From assembly GCA_003259005.1 (NCBI GenBank), contig QLII01000001.1, positions 6,749,001-6,813,000 of the forward strand: DNA of 64,000 bases, given 5' to 3'. The DNA comes from Spirosoma telluris (lineage in GTDB: Bacteria > Bacteroidota > Bacteroidia > Cytophagales > Spirosomataceae). The notes beneath the pieces were generated by a model. It made no database searches. It was not told the DNA's origin and worked only from the letters and a program-made list of their open reading frames with translations. The number at the start of each line of letters is the position of its first letter. The first letter of the stretch is position 1. The position numbers and the translations under genes are program-made. Of the stretch, positions 1 through 8,255 are shown piece by piece.

Positions 1-1066
1 GCCGTCTCGTACGTTCTCGACCCTCGTCAGAATCTTCGTGTACGATTAAGGTAACGCTGATAGTTTCTTCGCCAATACTACTATCTTCTTCATAGGCAGC
101 CCTGAGACCCTTCAACCGATGCTGGCCGTCAAGTACAAATAAGGTTTCAACCCCGGTTAGCTTGATAACCCCAAAGGTATCCCCTAAAAATTCCAAGTCC
201 TGTCCACTAACTGATAACCCTGCTGCGCTGTAGCTTATATCCAAGTTCAGCCAGTCAGGGCTTCCACCAAATACTGCTACTGTTAAATTATTGATGTATT
301 TATCTGGTTGCATCAGCAGGTATTTCTTAATAGGGATTAGCCTCTTAATGTCGTATGCCCGCTGCAATAAATTGCTTACCCCTCGTTCAGAGTAAATTTC
401 AGAGACTTCTTCAACCGTTTTTATACGAAAGTTGGGAGAGTTTCGGGTTCCAAAATTCCTAACGACATCGGCCACAGTAATGGCAACTTGGTAATATCGC
501 CATTGCCCAAACTGACCTGTTAAGGCTGGTAGATATAGCTCAACGTGGGCATATGCTTTTATGTTTTGATTGATAACATCGCCCCTGAATTGGTTATTCA
601 TTGGGGGAACCGTCATGTTAATAAGATCGAATTCAATATCAGTCAATTCTTTCTTAGTGAAATTAGGCGTCTCAAAGTAGTGAAATTGAAGTCGCTCCTG
701 CCAGATCAAAATCATTATACGCTTTAACTGATCACTTGGCTTTTTCGACTTAACATACCCAAAATAGCCATTGAATCGTTCTTGAAGATTACTTGCTTGA
801 CCAACATACATGATGTAACTATGCTGGCCATTTGTCATCGGAGCATTTGATGACCTCAATACAAACATATATACTCCCATAGATTGGGGAAGCATCGTGG
901 CATTTGAGCGTTCAAATTTAACTTCCTGCCAGTTAAGTGTATGGCTGTGTAATATTTTTGTCGGAGCCTCCCATAGCCGACAATCCGCGCAAAAAGTTCG
1001 CCAACGATGAAGGTCGTTCTGCAAGATTTTTTCGTTAGTTAGCTCTGGCGTGTATAATGTACCCAT
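1..1066 (-). CDS. dndB: GIY-YIG nuclease fused to DndB-like DGQHR protein (C-terminus outside window)
   Basis: The frame opens at an ATG at 1066 and is still open at base 1, so 355 codons are visible and the C-terminus is missing. Residues ~64-158 look like a complete GIY-YIG nuclease: GVY at 64-66, YVG at 87-89, the catalytic-type Arg in NLQERF near 97, a Glu in the KELTDIE helix near 140-145 and the closing PPMNN. The DGQHR signature of the DndB/DGQHR family stands at about 313-317 (FVLDGQHRLKGL). DndB regulates DNA phosphorothioation by repressing dnd transcription in studied systems. The gene follows dndE-herA by 22 bp on the same strand. A nuclease joined to DndB is unusual; whether it cuts DNA is inference. 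Confidence 0.8.
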   Translation of the reverse strand, partial: MGTLYTPELTNEKILQNDLHRWRTFCADCRLWEAPTKILHSHTLNWQEVKFERSNATMLPQSMGVYMFVLRSSNAPMTNGQHSYIMYVGQASNLQERFNGYFGYVKSKKPSDQLKRIMILIWQERLQFHYFETPNFTKKELTDIEFDLINMTVPPMNNQFRGDVINQNIKAYAHVELYLPALTGQFGQWRYYQVAITVADVVRNFGTRNSPNFRIKTVEEVSEIYSERGVSNLLQRAYDIKRLIPIKKYLLMQPDKYINNLTVAVFGGSPDWLNLDISYSAAGLSVSGQDLEFLGDTFGVIKLTGVETLFVLDGQHRLKGLRAAYEEDSSIGEETISVTLIVHEDSDEGRERTRR

Positions 1067-1088
1067 AATTAAAAGTTGCGCTCATAAA

Positions 1089-2678
1089 TCACTTATTAAA
1101 CCGCTCCAATTTTATCAACTCTCCTTTCTTAAATTCCTTCAAACTCGTTACGGCTTGGCCGGATTCGATTTTTTCCATGTTTCGGGCGAGAAGTAAGCCC
1201 TCTTTTTCGCTGTAGCCTAGGAAACGGGTCATCGTTTTTAGGTTGCGGTTTTTGATATTCAGCAGGAATACATTGGCACAGTTGGCCGAGAAGTCGATGT
1301 CGGGTTGGATGAACTCTTCGATTTGCTGCGATACCAGCACCACCATCACACCTTTCGAGCGGATTTCACGAAGCATGGTATCCAGAATGGCGCGGGACTT
1401 TGGCTCTTTGAAAATATTATGGGCTTCGTCAATCAGGAAGACGTACCGGATGGCCTGTAATGCGTTGCCGAAATCATCTGCCTCCACGGGCGCGTCGTCC
1501 ATGTTCATGAACGTGTTGTGGATGTAGTTAATCATCAGGAACGTGGCCGTAAACCGTACTGCATCATCTAAGTTGGAACCCAAGCTGATATAATAGTTCT
1601 GGTTCAGAAAGCTGTTTTTGACATCGGTAGCGGGCGCAAACATATCCAGTTCGCTGAGGCTGTCCATAATCTGCGTCAACGTTCCGGGTCGACCACCCGT
1701 AACGGTACGTAATTCGTCGTTTATGTCAGACAGCGATGGGTATTCGCCATTCTTTTTGGCGTCGAAAGCGGCTTTGGTAGCTTCCTTTAATTGCTGTTGC
1801 TGCACCGGCCCCATTCGCGATGCGTATTTCATGACAATGTCGACAAACTTGCTGATTCCCTGAATCTTGTTTTTGCTGTTCACATTGTCGATGAACGACA
1901 GCGGGTTGAACGGAAACGGCGTTTGCGGTACGTCGACATACGTGGCCCGCGTCGCATCGAAAAACGGTTGCCGACGCGGCCGGTCGCCGGGTTGCATCCC
2001 TTTGAAGTCGAAATAGATGAAGTTAACTGCTCCGTTCGATGCGGCCACTAGTTGTTGCAGCAGGCTAAGGGCAAACTGCGTTTTACCACTCCCCGACTCA
2101 CCCGCTACCGCTACGTGTGCGTTTGCATGCAACTGCACGTCGTTCATGATCGCGGTTAGCTGCTCGCCCGTCTCGATGTCATAACCGACTGTAACGCCCA
2201 GCCGCCCGGCAAAGTACCCTTTTTTGATGGTCTGATTATTGTTCGTAACTGATGTAAGGGGGACGTCGGCATCTTCAAGAGCCTCGATTCCCCGTTCGAC
2301 TTCATCGAACAGAAAGTCAAGCCCGGTATAGGTCTTGTTTTGCTGGAATAGCTTGTCCATCATATCAAGACCATCATCGAGGTGCATCTTGATATACTTT
2401 GCCAGATTGCCGTCGGTGCTGGGAATCAGGTAGTGCTGGCAAACGAGGGCGATGTAGAGCGACCGGTATTTGCCCAGCAAAATCTGGTCGGTGTATTCCT
2501 TGCCCTTGCTATCCTGTAGGTCGGTTTCAATGTTGAGCCGGTTGCCTTTGGAAAGCGAGTAATTCAGGGCAATACGAGCCACCACGTTTTCGCTCAGGCG
2601 CGTGGAGCCGCCAATTCGGTTGGTTAAATCGGTAACACGCTGCCGGTTAGCCTCCGACGTTTTGATATTAATCTGCAT
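1089..2678 (-). CDS. dndE: DndE-HerA/FtsK-type ATPase fusion
   Basis: This 529-residue protein has two parts. Residues 1 to ~115 resemble DndE, the small DNA-binding protein of phosphorothioation (normally only about 110-130 residues), including the ENVVARIALNYSLSKG stretch and QILLGKYRSLYIALV. Residues ~150-529 form a HerA/FtsK-like P-loop ATPase with Walker A GESGSGKT at 193-200, a hydrophobic strand ending FDFKGMQP, Walker B LIDEAH at 415-420 and a VLVSQQ sensor segment. HerA-type motors translocate DNA; DndH of the DndFGH restriction module also carries such an ATPase. The start overlaps the end of the dndD remnant by 11 bp, as in a coupled operon. Joining nick-binding DndE to a motor suggests a translocating modification or restriction complex (inference). 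Confidence 0.85.
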   Translation of the reverse strand: MQINIKTSEANRQRVTDLTNRIGGSTRLSENVVARIALNYSLSKGNRLNIETDLQDSKGKEYTDQILLGKYRSLYIALVCQHYLIPSTDGNLAKYIKMHLDDGLDMMDKLFQQNKTYTGLDFLFDEVERGIEALEDADVPLTSVTNNNQTIKKGYFAGRLGVTVGYDIETGEQLTAIMNDVQLHANAHVAVAGESGSGKTQFALSLLQQLVAASNGAVNFIYFDFKGMQPGDRPRRQPFFDATRATYVDVPQTPFPFNPLSFIDNVNSKNKIQGISKFVDIVMKYASRMGPVQQQQLKEATKAAFDAKKNGEYPSLSDINDELRTVTGGRPGTLTQIMDSLSELDMFAPATDVKNSFLNQNYYISLGSNLDDAVRFTATFLMINYIHNTFMNMDDAPVEADDFGNALQAIRYVFLIDEAHNIFKEPKSRAILDTMLREIRSKGVMVVLVSQQIEEFIQPDIDFSANCANVFLLNIKNRNLKTMTRFLGYSEKEGLLLARNMEKIESGQAVTSLKEFKKGELIKLERFNK

Positions 2679-3000
2679 TACTGGCGTAGAGTTGCGAATA
2701 AGTGTCTATGAGCGCCTTTGGTTCGCAGGCACGAAACTCCGAACGGTCGGGCGTAAGGTTGTGAATCAGGTAAGCCTTTGCCACGCGGGGCAGCAACATT
2801 TTGTATTCCCGTTTGGTCATCTCTTTGTTGATGAGCGGGAATAAGATCACCTGACCGGCAATATTGGGATAGAAAAACCGGATGATGTTTTCGGCGTGTT
2901 CTTCATCGAATTTCTGCATCGGCGAGTCGATGAATACCGGAAATTCGATCTGTAATTCTTCCACTAAGCCACGTAGAAGGGCTGTGGCACATGACGACAT
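2668..3000 (-). pseudogene. dndD: dndD 3' remnant (C-terminal ATPase lobe only)
   Basis: Only 110 residues remain of a protein normally around 650-700 residues long. They match the C-terminal lobe of the SMC/RecN-like ATPase DndD: the Walker B/D-loop segment FPVFIDSPMQKFDEEH lies at ~20-35. Walker A, the coiled coil and the SxGE signature are absent. Reading upstream in frame, two more plausible codons (Thr, Leu) precede the ATG and then a TAG at 3007-3009, so homology ends within about 10 bp. Next comes an opposite-strand peptidase gene instead of the missing ~550 codons. This cannot be repaired by adding one base, so it is a true truncation. The remnant overlaps dndE-herA by 11 bp, which preserves the original operon joint. 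Confidence 0.8.
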
Positions 3001-3035
3001 TAATGTCTACATTGCATAAATATTAAATCCCGTAC

Positions 3036-4043
3036 ATGATGGCTACATACGATTACTATGATATTGTAGGAGAACTTATTAGTAATAAAGTGATTCCGAA
3101 AGGAGATGAATTTGATTTTGAAATGAGTCCAACATCACTAAACTATAGTAGGTATTTTCAATTTTGTCAAGAAAATCTCTCGGAGCGTTGCAATGATTAT
3201 AACATTCAGCCTGCTAAATTCTATTTCAGAGAAAGTTTCGAGGTAAACGCAAGGGCGGGTTTCAAAAATAAATATTATGTAATAGCAGTTAACAAAGGTA
3301 CGATTCACACCCTATATGATTTTTTCTATAATCAGAATAATATTTTTGAAGAAAGCGAACTTGCTGATTTTAACCAATTGAATGCAATTTTAGATGTCCC
3401 TGTCGGCTACTTTATGTATCAGTCTGCAACCTTATTCACTTACTATCACGAGTTAGGTCATCTAATTCAATTCAGTAATATTATCCACAATGAAGTTATA
3501 CCAGAACTCTGGCTAAATGAACAATATGACAATAGTGTAGACAATTTTGATTTCACTAAACACATTTATGAATTTGACGCAGATGTGCACGCAGCCAACT
3601 CCGTATGCTTTCATCCAATTGATTTATGGTCAAATTTGGACGATGAATACAAAACTCTAGGTAATTTAGAAAAAATACTTAGTCTGACATTAGCAAGTGT
3701 CTTTTCATACTTCATGTTCTTAATGAAAAACAAAAACGAAGAAATTTATTATAATAAGTATACACACCCTCATCCATTGATTCGAATTACATATATACTA
3801 ACAGCCTTTATAGATGTAGCAAAAATATACTATCCCACTATAAGTCAACAAAACGTTATTAATGATGTTTTTAAAGTTACTACTATCCTCTTTAAAAAGT
3901 CCAAGGTGGAGAATATTATTATTGAGTATCAAGATAAATTATTCAAAGAATACCAAAATATTACAGATTATATTAGTTTAATCCTTGAAAAAATAAAGGA
4001 TGATCCAACATTAGTTGTCAACACCGTCCATAAAAAACAATGA
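3036..4043 (+). CDS. HELGH zinc metallopeptidase-like protein, AT-rich, inside the dnd locus
   Basis: This 335-residue protein has no family I can name. It carries HELGH at 138-142, within FTYYHELGHLIQF, and a second motif EFDADVHA at 179-186. That is the spacing and form of the second helix that supplies the third zinc ligand in gluzincin peptidases (ExxxD). There is no signal peptide, so it is probably cytoplasmic. The C-terminal third is Ile/Lys/Asn-rich and helical. Base composition is clearly AT-richer than the neighbours, and the gene is antisense to the dnd operon exactly where dndD has lost its 5' part, so recent acquisition is likely. The motif pair recalls Lit/U49-type phage-exclusion peptidases, but this rests on two motifs only. 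Confidence 0.75.
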   Translation: MMATYDYYDIVGELISNKVIPKGDEFDFEMSPTSLNYSRYFQFCQENLSERCNDYNIQPAKFYFRESFEVNARAGFKNKYYVIAVNKGTIHTLYDFFYNQNNIFEESELADFNQLNAILDVPVGYFMYQSATLFTYYHELGHLIQFSNIIHNEVIPELWLNEQYDNSVDNFDFTKHIYEFDADVHAANSVCFHPIDLWSNLDDEYKTLGNLEKILSLTLASVFSYFMFLMKNKNEEIYYNKYTHPHPLIRITYILTAFIDVAKIYYPTISQQNVINDVFKVTTILFKKSKVENIIIEYQDKLFKEYQNITDYISLILEKIKDDPTLVVNTVHKKQ

Positions 4044-4071
4044 GCCTTTATCATTTTGTAATAAATATTAC

Positions 4072-5049
4072 TTACTTAAATACATACTTTCGGTGCCACT
4101 CAAGTGCTCCAATATCAGGCAAGAACTTTCCGTCTCTTGGCAATTCAATTTGCTTTCCAGCTAACGCTTTCAATGAATAAATACTAGATTCATTTTCCAC
4201 GAACGTTGGAGAAACTATAACACGGTAGTCTTCAATCGAAATAACTCCTTTGTCAAACGCTCGGTGCAGATTCGGACAGAGCGCAATTCCGTTTGTTGGA
4301 TGATTATTGAACGTTTTGTAAAAGGGCACGATATGGCAGGCATCAACCATTGAAAATGTATACGGAGCTGACACCCGAATACCAGTTATGCAACACGTAT
4401 CATCGTAAAGCTTAACTATCTCGCGCCGAAATAGCGTATCACGAGCAAACACTTCAATTTGATAGGTTTCAGGATCAAGTCTGGTTTTTAAATCTCTCAG
4501 CTTGGCACGGTACTCAACGGGGCTTTCTTCCAGCATTTCACGAGCCAGATCATCAAGGTGCGCGTCTGGGCTAACAGGAACAATAATTGTCTGATTAGGA
4601 AAGTAAGTCGTTAGTAACGTTTGGCGAAGAATAGCCCGTGTTTGTTCAGCCTTAAGCAGTTCAGCCAAATTAGGGTCAATTTGAGCATAGGCCACGGCAG
4701 CACTTAAATTACCAAAGCTTGTTAATTTACCATATTGCACCCACGTCTCACAGCCCGGATTTGCTACTAATTCCCACCAGTCCCCTTTCTCATTTTTAAG
4801 ATGAAAAAAGGGAAGTGCAAACCCCAACGTATGATCTGTCGTTACAAATAGATTCCAATTCGTTTTAAAGATTCCGGTAAGCTCAGGGGATATAGGTATT
4901 TGATTGGTAGTAAGTAACTTACTTTCGTAAGCCTGAATAATAGATAGTAGTAAAACGGGTTTATGAGGGGCTTTTTCTTTGATTTTTCCTCCACCCATAT
5001 TTAGGTTGGAGAATGCATAAATATAGTAATCAAGTATTTTATCAGCCAC
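4072..5049 (-). CDS. Phosphorothioated-DNA-binding HNH restriction endonuclease (SBD-HNH)
   Basis: A 325-residue two-domain protein. The N-terminal ~150 residues resemble the sulfur-binding domain of ScoMcrA-type enzymes: KAPHKPVLLLSII near 25-37 and ALPFFHLKNEKGDWWEL near 77-93, which parallels the family pattern (Y/A)PFxxL...WE. The C-terminal part is an HNH nuclease of the HNH_2 type, with CCITG, ACHIVPF and NGIALCPNLHRAFD. Such enzymes recognise phosphorothioate-modified DNA and cut near it. The chosen start is GTG at 5049, which overlaps the dndC stop by 8 bp and implies translational coupling. A sulfur-reading nuclease within a dnd operon could act on foreign modified DNA or on misplaced self modification; that role is inferred. 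Confidence 0.8.
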   Translation of the reverse strand: MADKILDYYIYAFSNLNMGGGKIKEKAPHKPVLLLSIIQAYESKLLTTNQIPISPELTGIFKTNWNLFVTTDHTLGFALPFFHLKNEKGDWWELVANPGCETWVQYGKLTSFGNLSAAVAYAQIDPNLAELLKAEQTRAILRQTLLTTYFPNQTIIVPVSPDAHLDDLAREMLEESPVEYRAKLRDLKTRLDPETYQIEVFARDTLFRREIVKLYDDTCCITGIRVSAPYTFSMVDACHIVPFYKTFNNHPTNGIALCPNLHRAFDKGVISIEDYRVIVSPTFVENESSIYSLKALAGKQIELPRDGKFLPDIGALEWHRKYVFK

Positions 5050-6380
5050 GAACGGTATCCTTTATACGTCTAACAAGAAAACTATCCAATCGCTTTTCCA
5101 AGTCCTGTTGAAGGCCACGTTTTTTGCGCAGGAAAGTCTTATTTCTTTGTAGAAGTAGCATTTCCTGAATTAGTTCGACGTGTTCAGGTTGGTCGATGCA
5201 AACTTCACGAAGCAACTCCTCTTCCCGATAAAGCTTCTCAATATGCCTAGGCATATCAATTTCGGTGTCATAGATGCGGTTATAAATATCGGCTACTTTG
5301 GGCTAAATACACCATCTCGGAACCAGGTTAATTGAATGGCTACCAGTTCCTGATGGGTAATCAGTTCCATTAGGTCGCCCTGCGAATCCTGAATTTCCTT
5401 TTGGGCCTGTAGTAACATAGTCAGAAACTCAGCCCGGATTTTGGGCGTATACGGCCCCCAGGTATTTTCGTCTTCTTCTTTATAGGCGCTTTCGGTACGT
5501 CGGCGTTTTTCGCGGGAGTCACGGTTCGAGCGCTCCACTAAAATCTTGTTACGGAGTTCCATGAGTGGTTCCATCCAATCGTCGCCGTTACCAATTAGCC
5601 CTTCCATGCTTTTATCCCGGCTCACCACCGTACAAACCCAGCAGCCAAACCGGCTATTACCGCAGGAAGGCGTTGTTTCGTCAATTACGAGCGGGCAGTC
5701 GCCGGAGTTGGCATTCCGATACAACGTCACCAATTCCTTGTGTGTACCGCCCCAGGGTGGCGATACCTGCATCATGTATTGCCAGAGTTCACCGGTTTCA
5801 ATATCCCGAATGGGCGCATACACAAATGCATTGGGGAGTATGTGTTTACGCAAGCGCTGCCCTTTCAGTTCGTGCCGTTTCATGGACCGGGCGCGGCTTT
5901 GGCTTTCATCAGAACGCGTACCGAGTAGGATAATAGCCTCACCCGATTCGCTGATTTTTTCCTGAATAAAGCGCGTCGTGGGATTTATTTTGAGTCGTTC
6001 GGTACACCACGGAACGAGTTTGTGGGAGCCGGGTAGCCTTTACCAATTAGATTCACCCAGAACGTATCTTCAAGCCGGGGTGTCGTGCGGTGTACGCTGA
6101 TCGGTAAGCCCTGCTGCGTTGCCGATTTCTGTAGCAGCTTTAATGTGCGATTGATAAAGGCAACAATTTTAGGATTTTCGACAAGTGTGTCATTGCACAC
6201 AACATAAATACGTCGATTCCTTAATTCGGCTGGAATTTTCATCAAGGCCCGCCAAACCACCTGCAACAGCATGGTTGAATCTTTGCCACCACTAAAGCCA
6301 ATAATCCATGGGCGTGGGTTCTCGTCGTAGAGATACTGGTCGGTGATTTCGGCTTCTATGAAAGGGAGCTTGAGAGACAT
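5042..6380 (-). CDS. dndC: DndC phosphorothioation sulfurtransferase (two frame breaks)
   Basis: DndC is the PAPS-reductase-like, Fe-S ATP pyrophosphatase that activates the DNA backbone for sulfur insertion. From ATG 6380 the protein shows SGGKDS at 30-35, the family block DTLVENPK, and DTFWVNLIGKGYPAP. The first frame (6380-5985) breaks in the conserved FRWCTERLK block near 6012; adding one base restores it and leads into MKRHELKGQ. The second frame holds CGNSRFGCWVC, which with the WC of the first break supplies the expected Fe-S cysteines. It breaks again near 5293: adding one C to CCC gives VADIYNRIYDTEID and joins the last 70 codons (5254-5042). The repaired length is about 447 residues, usual for DndC. 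Both breaks look like homopolymer errors. Confidence 0.82.
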
Positions 6381-6651
6381 AACGGTAGTGGTATTAGCGA
6401 AAGTAGAACTATTACCTGAAAAAATAAACTTTTGTCGGAGATCAATTTTACAAAGATGCCGAAATTTAGGATTCAAGAAGGCAGGAGTTGAAAATACAGC
6501 CCGCATGCTTTACGCTATTGGGGCTATAGACAAGGTTAAGTAGTCAGTCGGTGAGCGCTCAGATAGCCTTAGTAGCTTCATCTATTTTGCACCCCTACTC
6601 TTTTTGCCGTATTTTTATCGGCTTATACCCCAATTACCCGAATACAATCTC

Positions 6652-8121
6652 ATGAAAAAACAATTCCTCGCAATTATCTTACTGGCTCCTATGCTCGCGG
6701 TTGCCCAACCCAAAGCGAAGAAAGCCGTTGCTTCTACAGTCGATGCAGATAAGAAAACCATTATTACTAATCTGGATAGTCGGTTTCAGGAATACGCCGG
6801 AATCTCAAAGCAGATCTGGAATTTCGCTGAGCTGGGTTATCAGGAAGAGAAGAGTTCGGCCCTGCTGGAAGAGCAGCTAAAAAAAGAAGGCTTCGAGGTG
6901 CAAACGGGCGTAGCGGGCATTCCAACCGCTTTTGTCGCCACCTACGGCTCGGGAAAACCCGTTATCGGGATTCTGGGCGAATATGATGCGCTACCTGGCC
7001 TGGCTACGGAGGCTAAGCCTGAATTTACGCCCATTGCGGGCCAGAAAGGCGGCCATGGTTGCGGACACAATCTGTTCGGCACGGCGTCTATGGCGGCTGC
7101 GGTACAGGTGAAAGACTGGCTCAAAAAATCGGGCCATGCCGGAACGATCAAAATTTATGGTTGCCCCGCCGAAGAAGGTGGCTCGGCCAAAGTGTATATG
7201 GTGCGCGAAGGGCTATTCAAGGATGTGGATGTGGTATTGCATTGGCACCCCGGCGCTCAGAATGCCGCCGATGCGGGTACATCGCTGGCTAACAAAAACG
7301 CCAAGTTCCGCTTTAAGGGAATTGCCGCCCACGCAGCAGCTTCACCCGAGCGCGGCCGGTCGGCGCTGGACGGTGTGGAAGCCATGGATTACATGGTCAA
7401 TATGATGCGCGAGCACATCCCGTCGGATACCCGTATTCACTATGTCATCACCAAGGGTGGCGAAGCGCCAAACGTGGTTCCGGCCAATGCTGAAGTGTAT
7501 TATTACGTTCGGAACAAAGACCGGGCGGTGGTACAAAGTGTCTGGAAACGGATTGAAAATGCGGCTGAAGGCGCTGCCAAAGGAACCGGAACGCAGGTAA
7601 CCTGGGAAGTTCTGGGCGGTGTATATGATATTTTACCCAACGTAACCCTGGCCGAGGTCATGCACCAGAACCTGCAAACCGTTGGCGGGGTGAACTATAC
7701 ACCCGAAGAAACCGAATTCGCTAAAAAAATCAGCGAGACCTTCGGCGAGCAGAAAGTGCCCATCGAAAATGCGGCTAAAGTGAAAGATTTCCGCGATGCG
7801 TCCGAAAGTGCAACCAGCGGTGGCTCCACCGACGTAGGCGATGTAAGCTGGGCGGTTCCCACCGTAGGCCTGTCGACGGCAACCTGGGTACCCGGCTCAT
7901 CGGCGCACAGCTGGCAGTCGACTGCCGCCAGTGGCATGAGCATTGGGCAGAAAGGGATGATTGTGGCGGCTAAAACGCTCGCCATGACGGCGCTGGATTT
8001 GTATAAAACGCCTATCCTCATCGAGAAAGCGCGCGAAGAATGGGTGAAGAAGATTGGCCCCGACTTCAAATACGAGGCACTGCTCGGCGATCGGAAACCA
8101 GCGTTGGATTACCGGAAATAA
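6652..8121 (+). CDS. M20 family amidohydrolase, exported (AbgB-like)
   Basis: A 489-residue protein starting at ATG 6652 with a signal peptide (MKKQFLAIILLAPMLAVAQ), so it probably acts in the periplasm. M20/AbgB-type motifs follow in order: GEYDALPGL, GGHGCGHNLFG, the catalytic-type Glu pair in CPAEEGGSAK and VLHWHPG, then a dimerisation segment with FKGIAAHAAASPERG. Relatives hydrolyse amide bonds of acylated amino acids such as p-aminobenzoyl-glutamate or indole-acetyl conjugates; the substrate here cannot be read from sequence. An in-frame ATG at 6604 would place the signal peptide internally and is rejected. It stands alone, downstream of and divergent from dndC. Confidence 0.85.
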   Translation: MKKQFLAIILLAPMLAVAQPKAKKAVASTVDADKKTIITNLDSRFQEYAGISKQIWNFAELGYQEEKSSALLEEQLKKEGFEVQTGVAGIPTAFVATYGSGKPVIGILGEYDALPGLATEAKPEFTPIAGQKGGHGCGHNLFGTASMAAAVQVKDWLKKSGHAGTIKIYGCPAEEGGSAKVYMVREGLFKDVDVVLHWHPGAQNAADAGTSLANKNAKFRFKGIAAHAAASPERGRSALDGVEAMDYMVNMMREHIPSDTRIHYVITKGGEAPNVVPANAEVYYYVRNKDRAVVQSVWKRIENAAEGAAKGTGTQVTWEVLGGVYDILPNVTLAEVMHQNLQTVGGVNYTPEETEFAKKISETFGEQKVPIENAAKVKDFRDASESATSGGSTDVGDVSWAVPTVGLSTATWVPGSSAHSWQSTAASGMSIGQKGMIVAAKTLAMTALDLYKTPILIEKAREEWVKKIGPDFKYEALLGDRKPALDYRK

Positions 8122-8123
8122 CC

Positions 8124-8154
8124 TTGTCCTTTGCGGTCGGAGTCCGTACCTTTG
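8124..8154 (+). promoter_or_regulatory. Predicted promoter of aspS (TTG-N20-TACCTTTG)
   Basis: TTG at 8124-8126 and TACCTTTG at 8147-8154 are 20 bp apart, matching the Bacteroidota housekeeping pattern (-33 TTG, -7 TAnnTTTG). Transcription would start near 8161, so the large inverted repeat at 8167-8251 falls entirely in the aspS leader. Confidence 0.55.
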
Positions 8155-8166
8155 CGGCAGAATTTC

Positions 8167-8251
8167 AATGAGCGAATGAGCGAATGAGTGAATGAGTGAA
8201 TACCACCTGGTTGATCATTCACTCATTCACTCATTCGCTAATTCACTCATT
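8167..8251. repeat. Inverted repeat of 35-bp arms in the aspS leader
   Basis: Left arm 8167-8201 and right arm 8217-8251 are reverse complements with two mismatches, around a 15-base loop. Each arm is itself made of short 8-mer units of the form gaatgagt/gaatgagc. It ends 4 bp before the aspS ATG, so the start codon would sit at the foot of a strong RNA hairpin. Confidence 0.9.
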
Positions 8252-8255
8252 AAAA

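Noticed and set aside
545-727. Short plus-strand frame of 60 codons
   Set aside because: It is antisense to the GIY-YIG/DndB gene, which has the recognisable motifs; no feature supports the plus-strand reading.
3010-4071. Insertion sequence carrying the peptidase gene
   Set aside because: No transposase and no terminal inverted repeats; only a 10-bp AT-rich direct repeat, which may be chance.
5042-5254. Separate small 70-residue protein downstream of dndC
   Set aside because: Adding one C near 5293 joins it to dndC and the residues fit the DndC C-terminus, so it is part of dndC.
8167-8251. CRISPR-like array of repeated 8-mers
   Set aside because: The units are contiguous, form two inverted arms and have no spacers of constant length.
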